Assembly: GCF_014203325.1 (NCBI RefSeq)
Contig: NZ_JACHIV010000001.1
Span: forward strand, 4,031,501 to 4,095,500
Direction: 5' to 3'
DNA: 64,000 nt
Source of the DNA: Saccharopolyspora gloriosae
Lineage (GTDB): Bacteria; Actinomycetota; Actinomycetes; Mycobacteriales; Pseudonocardiaceae
Under the pieces are notes generated by a model, which searched no databases, had not been told where the DNA came from, and saw only the letters and a list, made by a program, of their open reading frames with translations. Positions 32,965 through 41,497 of this stretch are shown one piece after another. Position 1 is the stretch's first letter. The number at the start of each line of letters is the position of its first letter. Made by a program: the position numbers and the translations under genes.

Positions 32965-34278
32965 ATGACCGACACCGCCACCACGGGCGCGCAGCGCGAG
33001 ACGTTCCTCGACCGGATCGGCATCCCGCACTCCCTGCGCTGGGGATTCCTCGCAGTGCTGATCTTCATGACCGGCAACGGGACCGAGACCAACTTCATCT
33101 CCCCGCACATCGAGACGGTACTGGGCAGTCCCGCCACCACCGTCAGCACGATCATCTCCATGTACGGCGTGTCCGTGCTGGTGGGCAGCTACCTCTCCGG
33201 GGTGCTGGCCGACCTGTGGGGGCCGCGCCGCGTGATGCAGCTCGGCGTCGTCGTGTGGGTCGTGTTCGAGCTGCTGTTCCTGGCCAGCCTCGCGCTGGGC
33301 AGCCTGCCGCTGGTGTTCCTGACCTACTTCCTGCGCGGGTTCGGCTATCCGCTGTTCGCGTTCGCGTTCCTGGTGTGGGTCAACGTCGTCACCCCGGTCG
33401 AGCGCAACGGCAAGGCCGTCGGCTGGTTCTACGTGATGTTCACCGGTGGCCTGCCGACGCTGGGCTCGCTGTACGCGCTGGGCATGATCCCCGCCTTCGG
33501 CGGCGGCACGGGTGGTGAGACCGGGGCGATGGTGGCCTCGATCGCCCTCGTGGTGATCGGGTTCCTGATCGCCCAGTTCGCCGTCCACGAGCCGCGGGGC
33601 GACCGCCGCGTCGCCTCGGCGGAGCTGTCCACCACCGAGGTGCTCACCGCGGGCCTGCGGTTGACCGCGCGCCGGCCGAAGATCCTCATGGGCTTCCTGG
33701 TGCGGCTGATCAACACCGCGCCGCAGTACGGCATGTTCATCATCCTGCCGACGGTGATCGCCGACGAGCTCGGCTGGGGCCAGTCCCGCTGGCTGATCAT
33801 GACGACGCTGGTCTACGCGTCGAACATCCTGCTCAACGCCGTGTTCGGCGCCATCGGCGACAAGTGGGGCTGGCGGCGCACCGTGCAGTGGTTCGGCGTC
33901 TTCGGATCCGCGCTCGGCCTGCTCGCCTGGTGGTACGTGGCGCACCTCGTGCCCGCGGGCTCCGCGTGGGGCTTCTGGGCCGCCACCGCCGCGGGCTGCC
34001 TGTTCGGCGCGCTGCTGGCCGGATTCGTGCCGATGGGCGCGATCATGCCGGCGCTCGCTCCGGAGCAGAAGGGCGCCGCGATGGCCATGTACACCACCGC
34101 GGCGGGCGGCGCGGCCTTCCTCGGCGCGGCCGTCCCGGCCGTCGTCCTCGCCATCGGCCTCGGGAACGCGAGCGTCGTGTGGGCGTTCGTCCTGCTCTAC
34201 GTCGCCGCCTTCGTGATGGTCGGCTACCTGAAGGTCCCGGAGGACGAGAACCGCTCGGCGGTGGCCGCGAGCCGCTGA
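32965..34278 (+). CDS. MFS polyol permease (RbtT/DalT/CsbX family)
   Basis: A 437-residue transporter with twelve membrane segments. It shows the family's FMTGNGTETNFISPHI near the N-terminus, SYLSGVLADLWGPRRVMQLG in loop 2-3, FLRGFGYPLFAFAFLVW and MFTGGLPTLGSLYA. Members import ribitol, arabitol or related polyols by proton symport. Paired with a tetritol dehydrogenase and a SorC-type regulator, it is the likely importer for erythritol or threitol. The later kinase or isomerase steps are not in the window; the FGGY relic at 17.9 kb is not a working substitute. Confidence 0.88.
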   Translation: MTDTATTGAQRETFLDRIGIPHSLRWGFLAVLIFMTGNGTETNFISPHIETVLGSPATTVSTIISMYGVSVLVGSYLSGVLADLWGPRRVMQLGVVVWVVFELLFLASLALGSLPLVFLTYFLRGFGYPLFAFAFLVWVNVVTPVERNGKAVGWFYVMFTGGLPTLGSLYALGMIPAFGGGTGGETGAMVASIALVVIGFLIAQFAVHEPRGDRRVASAELSTTEVLTAGLRLTARRPKILMGFLVRLINTAPQYGMFIILPTVIADELGWGQSRWLIMTTLVYASNILLNAVFGAIGDKWGWRRTVQWFGVFGSALGLLAWWYVAHLVPAGSAWGFWAATAAGCLFGALLAGFVPMGAIMPALAPEQKGAAMAMYTTAAGGAAFLGAAVPAVVLAIGLGNASVVWAFVLLYVAAFVMVGYLKVPEDENRSAVAASR

Positions 34279-34298
34279 TCGAGTCCGGTAGATCCCCC

Positions 34299-34335
34299 AG
34301 GTCCGCCCGTGGTCCCCTCGACCACGGGCGGACCT
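34299..34335 (+). terminator. strong terminator after the polyol permease
   Basis: A perfect 16-base stem (34299-34314 with 34320-34335, core TCCGCCCGTGGTC) closes a five-base CCCTC loop, 20 bases after the permease stop. Only a short T-poor tail follows, as is usual in this group. It is the strongest hairpin I found in the window. Confidence 0.8.
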
Positions 34336-34404
34336 GCGTCTTGCGGGGAAGACCGCCCCGTCGGGCGCCTGGTGTGCGGCGACACGTTGTTCTCGCCGCC
34401 AACT

Positions 34405-34423
34405 GAGTGAACGATGTTCACTC
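34405..34423. promoter_or_regulatory. perfect palindrome upstream of the MmpL gene (TetR-like operator)
   Basis: GAGTGAAC, three bases GAT, and GTTCACTC form a flawless 8-3-8 palindrome. Sites of the form TGAAC-N-GTTCA are typical operators of TetR-family repressors that control efflux and MmpL genes. It ends 85 bases before the chosen start. No TetR gene is present in the window, so the regulator would act in trans. Confidence 0.65.
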
Positions 34424-34508
34424 GGTGTGCGCCGAGGGATCGGCGGACGACGCCGACTCGGGCGGCACCGGCGCCGCGTCCGGGCAGCGAGCCGACGAAG
34501 GAGGGTCC

Positions 34509-36998
34509 GTGTTCGTGTCCTGGGGCGCGGCCGCCCACCGGTTCCGACTGCCCGTGCTGCTCCTCGTGCTGCTCGCCGTGGTCACCGGCGGCGTCTGGGG
34601 CCTCGGCGTGTTCGACCGCCTCGGCCACGGCGGCTACGACGACCCCGGCAGCCAGGCCACCCGGGCGGAGCGGGTCGGGGACGCCGCGCTGCGCGAGCAA
34701 GCCGCCGACGTCCTCGTGCTCTACACGGCCCCGCCGGGACGGACGGTCGACGACCCCGAGATGGCCTCGAAGATCGGCGCGCGGCTGGACGCGCTCCCTC
34801 CCGGCGCGGTCACCCGGGTGCGGTCGTACTGGCGCACGCCGGTGCCGGAGCTCGCGACCCAGGACAAGCAGGTCGCGCTGGCGGTGATCGACTTGGCCGG
34901 CGACGACGCGAACGCCGAGCTGCGCTCCTACGAGCGGATCGCGGGACTGCTCCAGGTCGAAGGCGTGTCGACGCAGGTGGCGGGCGAGACGCCCATGCAG
35001 GCCTCGTTGCAGGAGCGGGCGACCGCGGATCTGGCCAGGGCCGAAGCGGTGTCCATGCCGGTCGTGCTGGTGCTGCTGGTGCTCATCTTCGGCGGCGTGG
35101 TCGCCGCGAGCCTGCCCGTGCTCGTCGGCGGGCTCGCCGTGTTCGGCTCGCTCGGCCTGCTCCACCTGATCAGCTTGTTCACCAGCGTCAACGTGTTCGC
35201 GGTGAACGTGGCGAGCCTGCTCGGCCTCGGCCTCGCCATCGACTACGGGCTGTTCATCGTGGGGCGGTACCGGGAGGAACTGGGCCAGGGCCGACGCGGC
35301 GCCGAGGCGGTGCGGCGCACCGTGGCCAGCGCCGGGCGCACGGTGGCCTTCTCCTCCACCCTGCTGATCATCGCGCTGTCGGGGCTGCTGTTCTTCCCGC
35401 AGGACTTCCTGCGTTCGCTGGCGTACGGCGGGATGTCGGCCGTGGCGCTGGCCGCGGCGATCTCGCTGACCTTGCTGCCCGCGCTGCTGGGCCTGCTCGA
35501 ACACCGGGTGGACGCGCTCGCGCTGCCCTGGTACCGCGGGGCCGCGGGCGACGGGTCCGAGGGGCGGGGCTGGCGCGGGCTCGCGGACCGGGTGATGGCA
35601 CGACCGCTGCTCACCTCGGTGCCGATCGTCGTGGTGCTGCTGGCGCTGGGGGCGCCGTTCCTGCACGTGCGGTTCGGCAGCCCCGACGAAGCGATGCTGC
35701 CCGCCGACGATCCCGTCCGGCAGGCCGTCGAGTCGGTCGCGCGCGAGTTCCCCGCGATGAGCGACGACGACGTGCGGATCGTGCTGCGCGGCGACGGCAC
35801 GGCCCCGCCCCCGCCGCAGGACGTCGAAGGCTTCCGGTCCGCGGCGGGCGACGTCGCCGGTGTGGGCGAGCTGCGACCCGCGGGAGCGCACGAGAACGTC
35901 GTCGTCTTCAACGCCGCGCTGGAGCAGGACGCCTTCAGCGACCGCTCCGTCCGATCGGTCGAAGACCTCCGGGCGCTGGCGCCACCGGCCGACACCCTGG
36001 TCCTGGTCGGCGGTCCGACGGCGGCGAACGCCGACAGCCTGCAGGCCACCGCCGACCGGCTGCCGTGGATGGCGCTGCTGATCGTGGGCGCGACCGCGGT
36101 GCTGATGCTGCTCGCGTTCGGATCGGTGCTGCTGCCGGTCAAGGCGGTGGTGGTCAGCGCGCTCAGCCTCTCGGCGACGTTCGGCGTGCTCACCTGGGTC
36201 TTCGACGCCGGGCACGGCGCTTCGCTGCTGGGCGTCACGCCGTCACCGCTGGAGGCCAGCGTGGTGGTGCTCATGGCGGCCGTGGTGTTCGGCCTGTCCA
36301 CCGACTACGAGGCGTTCCTGCTGTCCCGCATGGTGGAGGCGCGGGCCGGCGGCGCCACCACCGAGGAGGCGGTGCGGACCGGGCTCGGCCGGACCGGCCG
36401 GATGATCAGCGCCGCCGCGCTGCTGCTGATCGTGGTCACCGGAGCGTTCGCGTCCTCGGGCATCCTGATGATGCGGTTCATCGGTGTCGGCATGGTGCTG
36501 GCGTTGGCGTTGGACGCCACCGTCGTGCGGATGGTGCTGGTACCGGCCGTGCTGCGGCTGCTCGGCGACGCCGCGTGGTGGGCGCCGGGGCCGCTGCGGC
36601 GCTTGCAGGAGCGGGCCGGGGTCGAGGAGCCGCGCGACGAGGCGGAGCCGCCGGACGAGCCGGGGCGGCCGGACGAGCTCGACGAGTGGCCGGTGGACGA
36701 GTCGCTCGACGACCTGTGGCCGGTCGACGATCCGGAACCGTTCCACGAGCCGTGGCCGGTGGACGACCAGGAGGGGGCGACCCGGCTGATCGAGCCCGCG
36801 GAGGGCTGCGGGGAGATCACCCGGCCGATCCCGCTCGCGGAGCACCCCTGCGAGCGCACCCTGCCGATCGAGCCCGTGCGCCCCCACGAGATCACCCGCC
36901 CGATCCCGCCGGTGGAGTCCGCTGCCGAGATCACCCGGCCGATCGCACCGGTGGAGAGCTCCGCCGAGATCACCCGACGGCTCGCACCCGTGAGATGA
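34509..36998 (+). CDS. MMPL-family RND transporter with repetitive C-terminal tail
   Basis: An 829-residue transporter with two MMPL halves. Each half has a leading membrane segment, an extracellular domain and a five-helix bundle; the proton-relay regions LLGLGLAIDYGLFIVGRYREEL and VVFGLSTDYEAFLLSRMVEA are intact. MmpL proteins export lipids, siderophores or drugs. GTG 34509 follows GAAGGAGGG; the upstream GTG at 34407 lies inside a palindromic operator and is rejected. The last 150 residues are an acidic cytosolic tail with WPVD(D/E) repeats and then ITRPI-type repeats, not usual for the family. Confidence 0.85.
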   Translation: MFVSWGAAAHRFRLPVLLLVLLAVVTGGVWGLGVFDRLGHGGYDDPGSQATRAERVGDAALREQAADVLVLYTAPPGRTVDDPEMASKIGARLDALPPGAVTRVRSYWRTPVPELATQDKQVALAVIDLAGDDANAELRSYERIAGLLQVEGVSTQVAGETPMQASLQERATADLARAEAVSMPVVLVLLVLIFGGVVAASLPVLVGGLAVFGSLGLLHLISLFTSVNVFAVNVASLLGLGLAIDYGLFIVGRYREELGQGRRGAEAVRRTVASAGRTVAFSSTLLIIALSGLLFFPQDFLRSLAYGGMSAVALAAAISLTLLPALLGLLEHRVDALALPWYRGAAGDGSEGRGWRGLADRVMARPLLTSVPIVVVLLALGAPFLHVRFGSPDEAMLPADDPVRQAVESVAREFPAMSDDDVRIVLRGDGTAPPPPQDVEGFRSAAGDVAGVGELRPAGAHENVVVFNAALEQDAFSDRSVRSVEDLRALAPPADTLVLVGGPTAANADSLQATADRLPWMALLIVGATAVLMLLAFGSVLLPVKAVVVSALSLSATFGVLTWVFDAGHGASLLGVTPSPLEASVVVLMAAVVFGLSTDYEAFLLSRMVEARAGGATTEEAVRTGLGRTGRMISAAALLLIVVTGAFASSGILMMRFIGVGMVLALALDATVVRMVLVPAVLRLLGDAAWWAPGPLRRLQERAGVEEPRDEAEPPDEPGRPDELDEWPVDESLDDLWPVDDPEPFHEPWPVDDQEGATRLIEPAEGCGEITRPIPLAEHPCERTLPIEPVRPHEITRPIPPVESAAEITRPIAPVESSAEITRRLAPVR
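36778..36995 (+). repeat. degenerate ITRPI repeats in the MmpL tail
   Basis: The end of the MmpL tail has about six copies of an 11-14 residue unit with the core I-T-R-P-I-x-P-x-E (EITRPIPLAE, EITRPIPPVE, EITRPIAPVE, EITRRLAPVR, and two looser copies). Upstream, WPVDE/WPVDD occurs three times in an acidic stretch. Nearly every unit has one threonine in the same place, which would suit multisite phosphorylation. That role is inference. Confidence 0.7.
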
Positions 36999-37309
36999 CG
37001 TGCCGGCGCATCGCGCACGGGGAATTCACCGGTGGTTCGCACTTCCGATGCTCCGCCCTGCCCGTTCTCGGCGAATCGAATCGCGACCGCGGGCGACCGG
37101 ACGATTACTCGGCGAACACATTCCCGAATCCAGCACTCGGTCCTTCCGGACGAATGAGGGCGAGCCCCTTCCGGCATCGCCGCACTCGAACCCGAACCGC
37201 GAATGTCCGAATGGTGAGATGACCGGCCGATCCGCGTCGTCAAAATCGATCGGGCGGCACTCCCCCGGCATCGGCGCACAGCGCGAAAGCGCATTCACAG
37301 CGCGCGCGA
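36999..37309. other. 311-base gap between convergent genes
   Basis: The space between the MmpL and ketosynthase III stops is less GC-rich than the genes around it. No frame has a motif or a convincing start. I saw no strong hairpin, although two stops meet here. Confidence 0.4.
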
Positions 37310-38284
37310 TCAGAAGCGCAGCAGAGCCACGGCCACCGACATTCCGCCTCCGAAGGTAGCCAGCAGCGCGATCGACCCGGGTTCGACGCCGGGGCTGCGA
37401 CGCGCCTGGTCCAGCGTGATCGCCGCCGAGGCGGCGCCGGTGTTGCCGTAGCGCTCGACGGTGGTGTGCAACCGGGCGCCGGTGAGGCCGAGGTCGTCGA
37501 CCAAGGTCCGGATCAGGTGCCCGTTGCCCTGGTGGGTGATCACGTGGTCGACGTCGCCCCTGGTCAGGTCCAGGTCCGCGAGCAGCCGGTCCACCTCCGG
37601 CGGCACCCGGCCGCGGACGAAGTTCACGACCTCGCGGCCGTCCATGCGGAAGTGGTGCAGCCCCGCCTCGACCGTCTCGGCGCTGGTCGGCATCCGGCTG
37701 CCGCCCGCCTCGACCCGCACCACCCCGGCCAGCTCGCCGTAGGACGACAACCGGACGCCGAGCACGCTGCGGTCGTCGGCCGCCGGGCCGATCACCGCCG
37801 CGCCCGCACCGTCGCCGAGCAGCACCGCGGTCCGCCGATCGGTGGGGTCGATGACGCGGGAGTAGACCTCGGCGGCGATCACCAGGGCGGTGCCGCCGCC
37901 GGCGACGTAGCGCCGGGCCAAGTCGAGGGCGAAGACGAAACCGCTGCACACCGCGTTGAGGTCGAAGGCGGCCACCTGCTGCGGCGCGCCGAGCCGGTGG
38001 GCGACGACCGCGGCCGTCGGCGGCTGCGGGGAGTCCGGCGTGGAGGTCGCGACGACCAGGAGGGACAGGTCGGCGACGTCGGTGCCCGCCGCTTCCAGCG
38101 CGCGGCGGGCCGCGGCGACGGCGAGGTCGGAGGTGGCGTCGCCGGGTTCGGCGTAGCGCCGCTCGCGGATGCCGGTCTTGCGCCGGATCCACTCGTCGTC
38201 GACCCCGGCGGGTGCTCCCGCGGTGGCGTTGTCGACGACCCGCGGCGGTACGTGGGAACCCGTTCCCACTACTCCGACACCCAT
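37310..38284 (-). CDS. 3-oxoacyl-ACP synthase III (FabH-like ketosynthase)
   Basis: A 324-residue thiolase-fold ketosynthase III. The triad is readable: Cys in DLNAVCSGFVFAL, His in THQGNGHLI and Asn in ERYGNTGAASAA. DDEWIRRKTGIRERRY and the C-terminal FGGGMSVAVALLRF are family features. KSIII enzymes condense an acyl-CoA with malonyl-ACP, but cluster-borne ones also make esters or amides or prime unusual starters. ATG 38284 has GGGAGG seven bases upstream. It is divergent from the NRPS operon across an AT-rich region, so it probably belongs to that cluster and may supply or attach an acyl group. Confidence 0.87.
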   Translation of the reverse strand: MGVGVVGTGSHVPPRVVDNATAGAPAGVDDEWIRRKTGIRERRYAEPGDATSDLAVAAARRALEAAGTDVADLSLLVVATSTPDSPQPPTAAVVAHRLGAPQQVAAFDLNAVCSGFVFALDLARRYVAGGGTALVIAAEVYSRVIDPTDRRTAVLLGDGAGAAVIGPAADDRSVLGVRLSSYGELAGVVRVEAGGSRMPTSAETVEAGLHHFRMDGREVVNFVRGRVPPEVDRLLADLDLTRGDVDHVITHQGNGHLIRTLVDDLGLTGARLHTTVERYGNTGAASAAITLDQARRSPGVEPGSIALLATFGGGMSVAVALLRF

Positions 38285-38411
38285 TGACGACCTCCCGGGC
38301 CGCACTCGGCCACATGCGTCGGAATTCATTTCCGCAAACATTTCGAGAATCAATTTTCGCGCCGCGAATGGCACACTAACACGTCACCTCGGCATATTCC
38401 ACCGTCATCAT

Positions 38412-38448
38412 CGAGTGGATTTAACAGTCTTTTTACACTATAAGACTC
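38412..38448. promoter_or_regulatory. AT-rich divergent promoter of the NRPS locus
   Basis: The gap 38285-38575 is the most AT-rich stretch near the cluster. Within it AGTCTT (38426-38431) and AAGACT (38442-38447) form an inverted repeat around TTTACACTAT. TACACT (38434-38439) or TATAAG (38439-38444) could be a -10 for the NRPS operon, and minus-strand elements overlap it for the ketosynthase gene. Exact boxes cannot be fixed by eye. Confidence 0.45.
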
Positions 38449-38575
38449 GCTCCGCCCGGATCACTCGTGAGGGATTTCCCCTTCTTTTCCATTGCGGCGA
38501 GATGGGTCGACGCGGAAATGGCTTTCGGTGCCGTTTGTTTGTTCCGGGATCCGCGACGAAAACAGGAGGTGCCTC

Positions 38576-39112
38576 GTGCAATTCGGAGGGGCGCTGGTGA
38601 TCGTGGACCTCCAAGTCGAGTACGTGGAATCGGCGTTCAACGGAGCCGCGACCGTCCAGGTGCTGACCGGCCTCCGCGATCGAGCGGTGCGCGCCGGAGC
38701 CCCGGTGGTGCAGATCCAGCACCGCGAGCCGGGCTTCGGACCGGATCGGCCGGGATGGGAGCTCGCGATCCCGCCGACCCGCTCGGAACGGGTCCTGGTC
38801 AAGGACACGCCGGACGCGTTCGTCGGCACCGGCCTCGACGAACTGCTGCGCGCGGAAGGCGCGAGCACGCTGGTGATCGGCGGGTTCAGCACCGAGTACT
38901 GCGTGGACTCCACGGTGCGCGCCGCGCTGAGCGGCGCGTTCGACGTCCTCGTTCCCGGCGACGGGCACACCACCGCCGCGACCGGCGGGGTGCTGCCCCC
39001 GGACCGGGTCGTCGCCCACCACAACCACGTGTTCCCCGGTCTGTCCGCGGCGGCCCGCTGCCACGTGGCGCCGGCGGCGGAGATCGACTTCGGGGCGGAG
39101 CACCACCGATGA
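38576..39112 (+). CDS. isochorismatase-like cysteine hydrolase
   Basis: A 178-residue protein of the isochorismatase/nicotinamidase fold. The Asp-Lys-Cys triad is complete: Asp11 (VIVDLQ), Lys76 (VLVKDTP) and Cys109 (FSTEYCVDST). True isochorismatases act on isochorismate in catecholate siderophore pathways, but this short, single-domain form lacks a carrier domain and could equally hydrolyse an amide. GTG 38576 has AGGAGG six bases upstream. It is the first gene of the NRPS operon and overlaps the next gene by ATGA. No isochorismate synthase or DHB ligase gene is nearby, which argues against a simple catecholate role. Confidence 0.85.
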   Translation: MQFGGALVIVDLQVEYVESAFNGAATVQVLTGLRDRAVRAGAPVVQIQHREPGFGPDRPGWELAIPPTRSERVLVKDTPDAFVGTGLDELLRAEGASTLVIGGFSTEYCVDSTVRAALSGAFDVLVPGDGHTTAATGGVLPPDRVVAHHNHVFPGLSAAARCHVAPAAEIDFGAEHHR

Positions 39113-39915
39113 GCCCGGCCTGGACCGCGCTGCGCGACGGCCCCGGCTCCGAACTCGTGCTGGCCTGCGACTTCGCCACGGCGGGACGGCGGATCGCGAC
39201 GTTCGCCGACCTCGTCGCGCTGACCGGTGACGGGCCGACCGTCTGGGAGAGCGCACCGGCACCACCGGCCGGCTCGCCGGACGGTGACGCGCAAGTGGCG
39301 CGCTGGGCGGAGGCCGTCCGCGCGAGCGGGCGCCCGGTCCGCGCGGTGCTGGGGTTCTGCACCGGGGCGGTGTACGCCGCCGCGCTGGCCGCGGAGATCT
39401 CCCGGTCGCAGCCCACCCGGTTGATCCTGCTCGACCCCGAACCCGGTGACGCGCGCCCGATGCTGGCGTTCCACCGCGAAGTCGTCGCCCGGTTCGCCGC
39501 GCTCGCACCGCCCGGCGCCGCGGACACCCTCGCCGCCGCAGAAGCCGCGGCGACCGAGGACGACCTCACGACCCTGGCCGAGCGGCTCGTCGCGCTGTGC
39601 GCCGAGGTCGTGGAACCGGCGTGCGCGAACGCCGGGCTCGGTGCCGCCCGCACCGCCGACTACCTCGACGTCGCCGCCTCCTACCTGCACTGGCTGGCGG
39701 GCGCCGGGTCGTTGCGCCCGCGGCCGTCCTGGACGACGGCCTCGGCGATCAACTCGTCGACGCCGGGCTCGGGCCTGCTCGGCTTCTCGCCCGCCGAGCG
39801 CGCCGGGCTCGTCGCCGACGCCGTCCACCTCGACGTCTCCCACGAGGACCTGATGCGCACGCCGGAGGCGGCGCGCACCACCGCACGACTGGTGAGAGAG
39901 AAGGAGCCGACATGA
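39109..39915 (+). CDS. alpha/beta-hydrolase-like thioesterase homologue with Cys nucleophile (1)
   Basis: A 268-residue protein resembling NRPS thioesterase folds. The nucleophile elbow is GFCTG with Cys84 in place of Ser, inside GRPVRAVLGFCTGAVYAAAL. Asp in LILLDPEPGD and His in LDVSHEDLM are the likely triad partners. It is a clear paralogue of the protein at 45161. It overlaps the genes on both sides by ATGA. It may offload, transfer or edit a carrier-bound acyl group; Cys-type thioesterases in NRPS systems often act as acyltransferases. No firm family name can be given. Confidence 0.7.
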   Translation: MSPAWTALRDGPGSELVLACDFATAGRRIATFADLVALTGDGPTVWESAPAPPAGSPDGDAQVARWAEAVRASGRPVRAVLGFCTGAVYAAALAAEISRSQPTRLILLDPEPGDARPMLAFHREVVARFAALAPPGAADTLAAAEAAATEDDLTTLAERLVALCAEVVEPACANAGLGAARTADYLDVAASYLHWLAGAGSLRPRPSWTTASAINSSTPGSGLLGFSPAERAGLVADAVHLDVSHEDLMRTPEAARTTARLVREKEPT

Positions 39916-40175
39916 CCGAGGACCTCGAGTCCGTTCTGCTGGCGCTGTGGCGGGAGACGCTGTCCCACGACGACCTCGACGCCGACTCCAACTTCTTCGT
40001 CCACGGCGGGCATTCGCTGCTGGGGCTGGTCATGCTCGAACGCGTCCAGGAGCTCACCGGCGCCGACCTGCCGCTGGCCGATCTGTTCGAGTGCCCCACC
40101 CCGGCCCGGCTGGGTGAGCGGGTGCGGGCCGCGACGGCGGATGACCCGGCCCCGGCGCCGGATTCGCCGTGCTGA
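39912..40175 (+). CDS. free-standing peptidyl/acyl carrier protein
   Basis: An 87-residue carrier protein. The phosphopantetheine serine lies in FFVHGGHSLLGLVMLERV and helix 3 in PLADLFECPTPARLGERV, which is the NRPS (PCP) pattern. It would carry an amino acid or acyl thioester between enzymes. It starts in an ATGA overlap and its end overlaps the SHMT-like gene by seven bases. A free PCP next to two thioesterase-like proteins and an SHMT-like enzyme suggests that a building block is modified while tethered. Confidence 0.9.
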   Translation: MTEDLESVLLALWRETLSHDDLDADSNFFVHGGHSLLGLVMLERVQELTGADLPLADLFECPTPARLGERVRAATADDPAPAPDSPC

Positions 40176-41497
40176 GCACCGGTACCACCCGGTTGCGCGC
40201 CGAGGACCCGGAACTGGCCGGGCTGCTCGAAGACGAGCTGACCCGCCAGGACGAGACGCTGTCGCTGGTCGCCTCGGCCGGTGTCGCGGACGCCTCGGTG
40301 CTGGCCGCCGGGGCGGCGGCGCTGTCGGACGTGACCGCCGAGGGCTACCCCGGTTCCCGCTTCCACCCCGGGGCCGAGGGGTTCGACGCGGTCGAGCGGC
40401 TGGCCGTCGCGCGGGCGCGCGCGGCGTTCGGCGCGAGCCACGCCAACGTCCAGCCGCACTCCTGCTCCGCCGCCAACCTCGCCGTGCTCACCGCGCTGCT
40501 GCCGGTCGGCGGCGTCCTGTTAGGACTGCGCCTCGACGCGGGCGGTCACCTCACCCACGGGGCCCCGGCGTCGGTCACGGGGCGCTGGTTCCGGCCGGTG
40601 TCCTACGGCGTCGGCGACGACGGCCGCATCGACTACGCCGCGCTCGCCCGCGCGGCGCGCGAGCACCGGCCCGGCGTGATCGTGGCCGGGGCCAGCGCGC
40701 ATCCGCGCCGGATCGACCACGTGCGGTTCCGGGAGATCGCCGACGAGGTCGGCGCCTACCTGCTCGCGGACATCTCGCACGTCGCCGGGCTGGTGGCCGC
40801 CGGGCTGCACCCGAATCCGGTGGACGTCGCGCACGTCACCACGACGAGCACCTACAAGCAGCTCGACGGCCCGCGGGGCGGCCTGATCCTGCTCGGCCGC
40901 GACCACGACCGCCCCGGACCCGGCGGCGCTTCGCTGGCCCGGCTGATCGACCGAGCGGTCTTCCCCGGCACCCAGGGCACCCCGGCTCCGGCGGCGATCG
41001 CGGCGAAGGCCCGCGCGCTCGACCGGGCGCGGGGGCCGGAGTTCGAGCGCACCGCGCGTCTCGTGCTCGACGACGCGGCGGCGCTCGCCACGGCCCTGCG
41101 GGGGCTCGGGTACCGGTTGCTCACCGGCGGCACCGAGACCCACATGGTGATGCTCGACCTGCGTCCTGACGGCCCGTCCGGGCTGGTGGCCGAACGCGCG
41201 CTGGAGGAGTGCGGCATCCTCGCCAACCGCAATTCCGTACCCGGCGACACCGCACCGCCCACCGTGACGGGCGGTCTGCGGCTCGGCACCAACGTGCTCG
41301 CCCGCCGCGGCATGGGACCGGCGGAGATGGCGCGGTGCGCCGGGCTGCTCGACCGCGTGCTGCGGTGCGCGGAGCCGGTCGATGCGACGCGGTACCGGCT
41401 CGACCCGGTGGTGCGCGACGAAATCCGCGCCGAAGTGCGGGAGTTGACCCGGTCCTTCCCCTTGCCCGGTCGGCCCGTGCCGGAAGGAGTCCGATGA
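40169..41497 (+). CDS. SHMT-like PLP enzyme (hydroxymethyltransferase or transaldolase)
   Basis: A 442-residue relative of serine hydroxymethyltransferase. DISHVAGLVAAGLHPNPVD and the Schiff-base lysine, Lys230 in TTTSTYKQLDGPRGG, are clear. Differences from housekeeping SHMT are Tyr instead of His before that lysine, and loss of the active-site tyrosines in the region that reads SDVTAEGYPGSRFHPGAE (SHMT has NKYAEGYPGKRYYGG). Such homologues make alpha-methylserine or beta-hydroxy amino acids for NRPS products. It may build the unusual amino acid used by the neighbouring A-T protein. The start is GTG 40169. Codon 118 is a rare TTA leucine (40520-40522). Confidence 0.82.
   Translation: MLSTGTTRLRAEDPELAGLLEDELTRQDETLSLVASAGVADASVLAAGAAALSDVTAEGYPGSRFHPGAEGFDAVERLAVARARAAFGASHANVQPHSCSAANLAVLTALLPVGGVLLGLRLDAGGHLTHGAPASVTGRWFRPVSYGVGDDGRIDYAALARAAREHRPGVIVAGASAHPRRIDHVRFREIADEVGAYLLADISHVAGLVAAGLHPNPVDVAHVTTTSTYKQLDGPRGGLILLGRDHDRPGPGGASLARLIDRAVFPGTQGTPAPAAIAAKARALDRARGPEFERTARLVLDDAAALATALRGLGYRLLTGGTETHMVMLDLRPDGPSGLVAERALEECGILANRNSVPGDTAPPTVTGGLRLGTNVLARRGMGPAEMARCAGLLDRVLRCAEPVDATRYRLDPVVRDEIRAEVRELTRSFPLPGRPVPEGVR

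Noticed and set aside
34407-34409. GTG at 34407 as the start of the MmpL gene
   Set aside because: It lies within a perfect palindromic operator and has no ribosome site. GTG 34509 follows GAAGGAGGG and begins right before the first membrane segment.
38576-39112. Classical catecholate siderophore reading of the isochorismatase-like gene
   Set aside because: No isochorismate synthase, DHB dehydrogenase, DHB-AMP ligase or siderophore transport genes occur nearby, and the protein has no ArCP domain.
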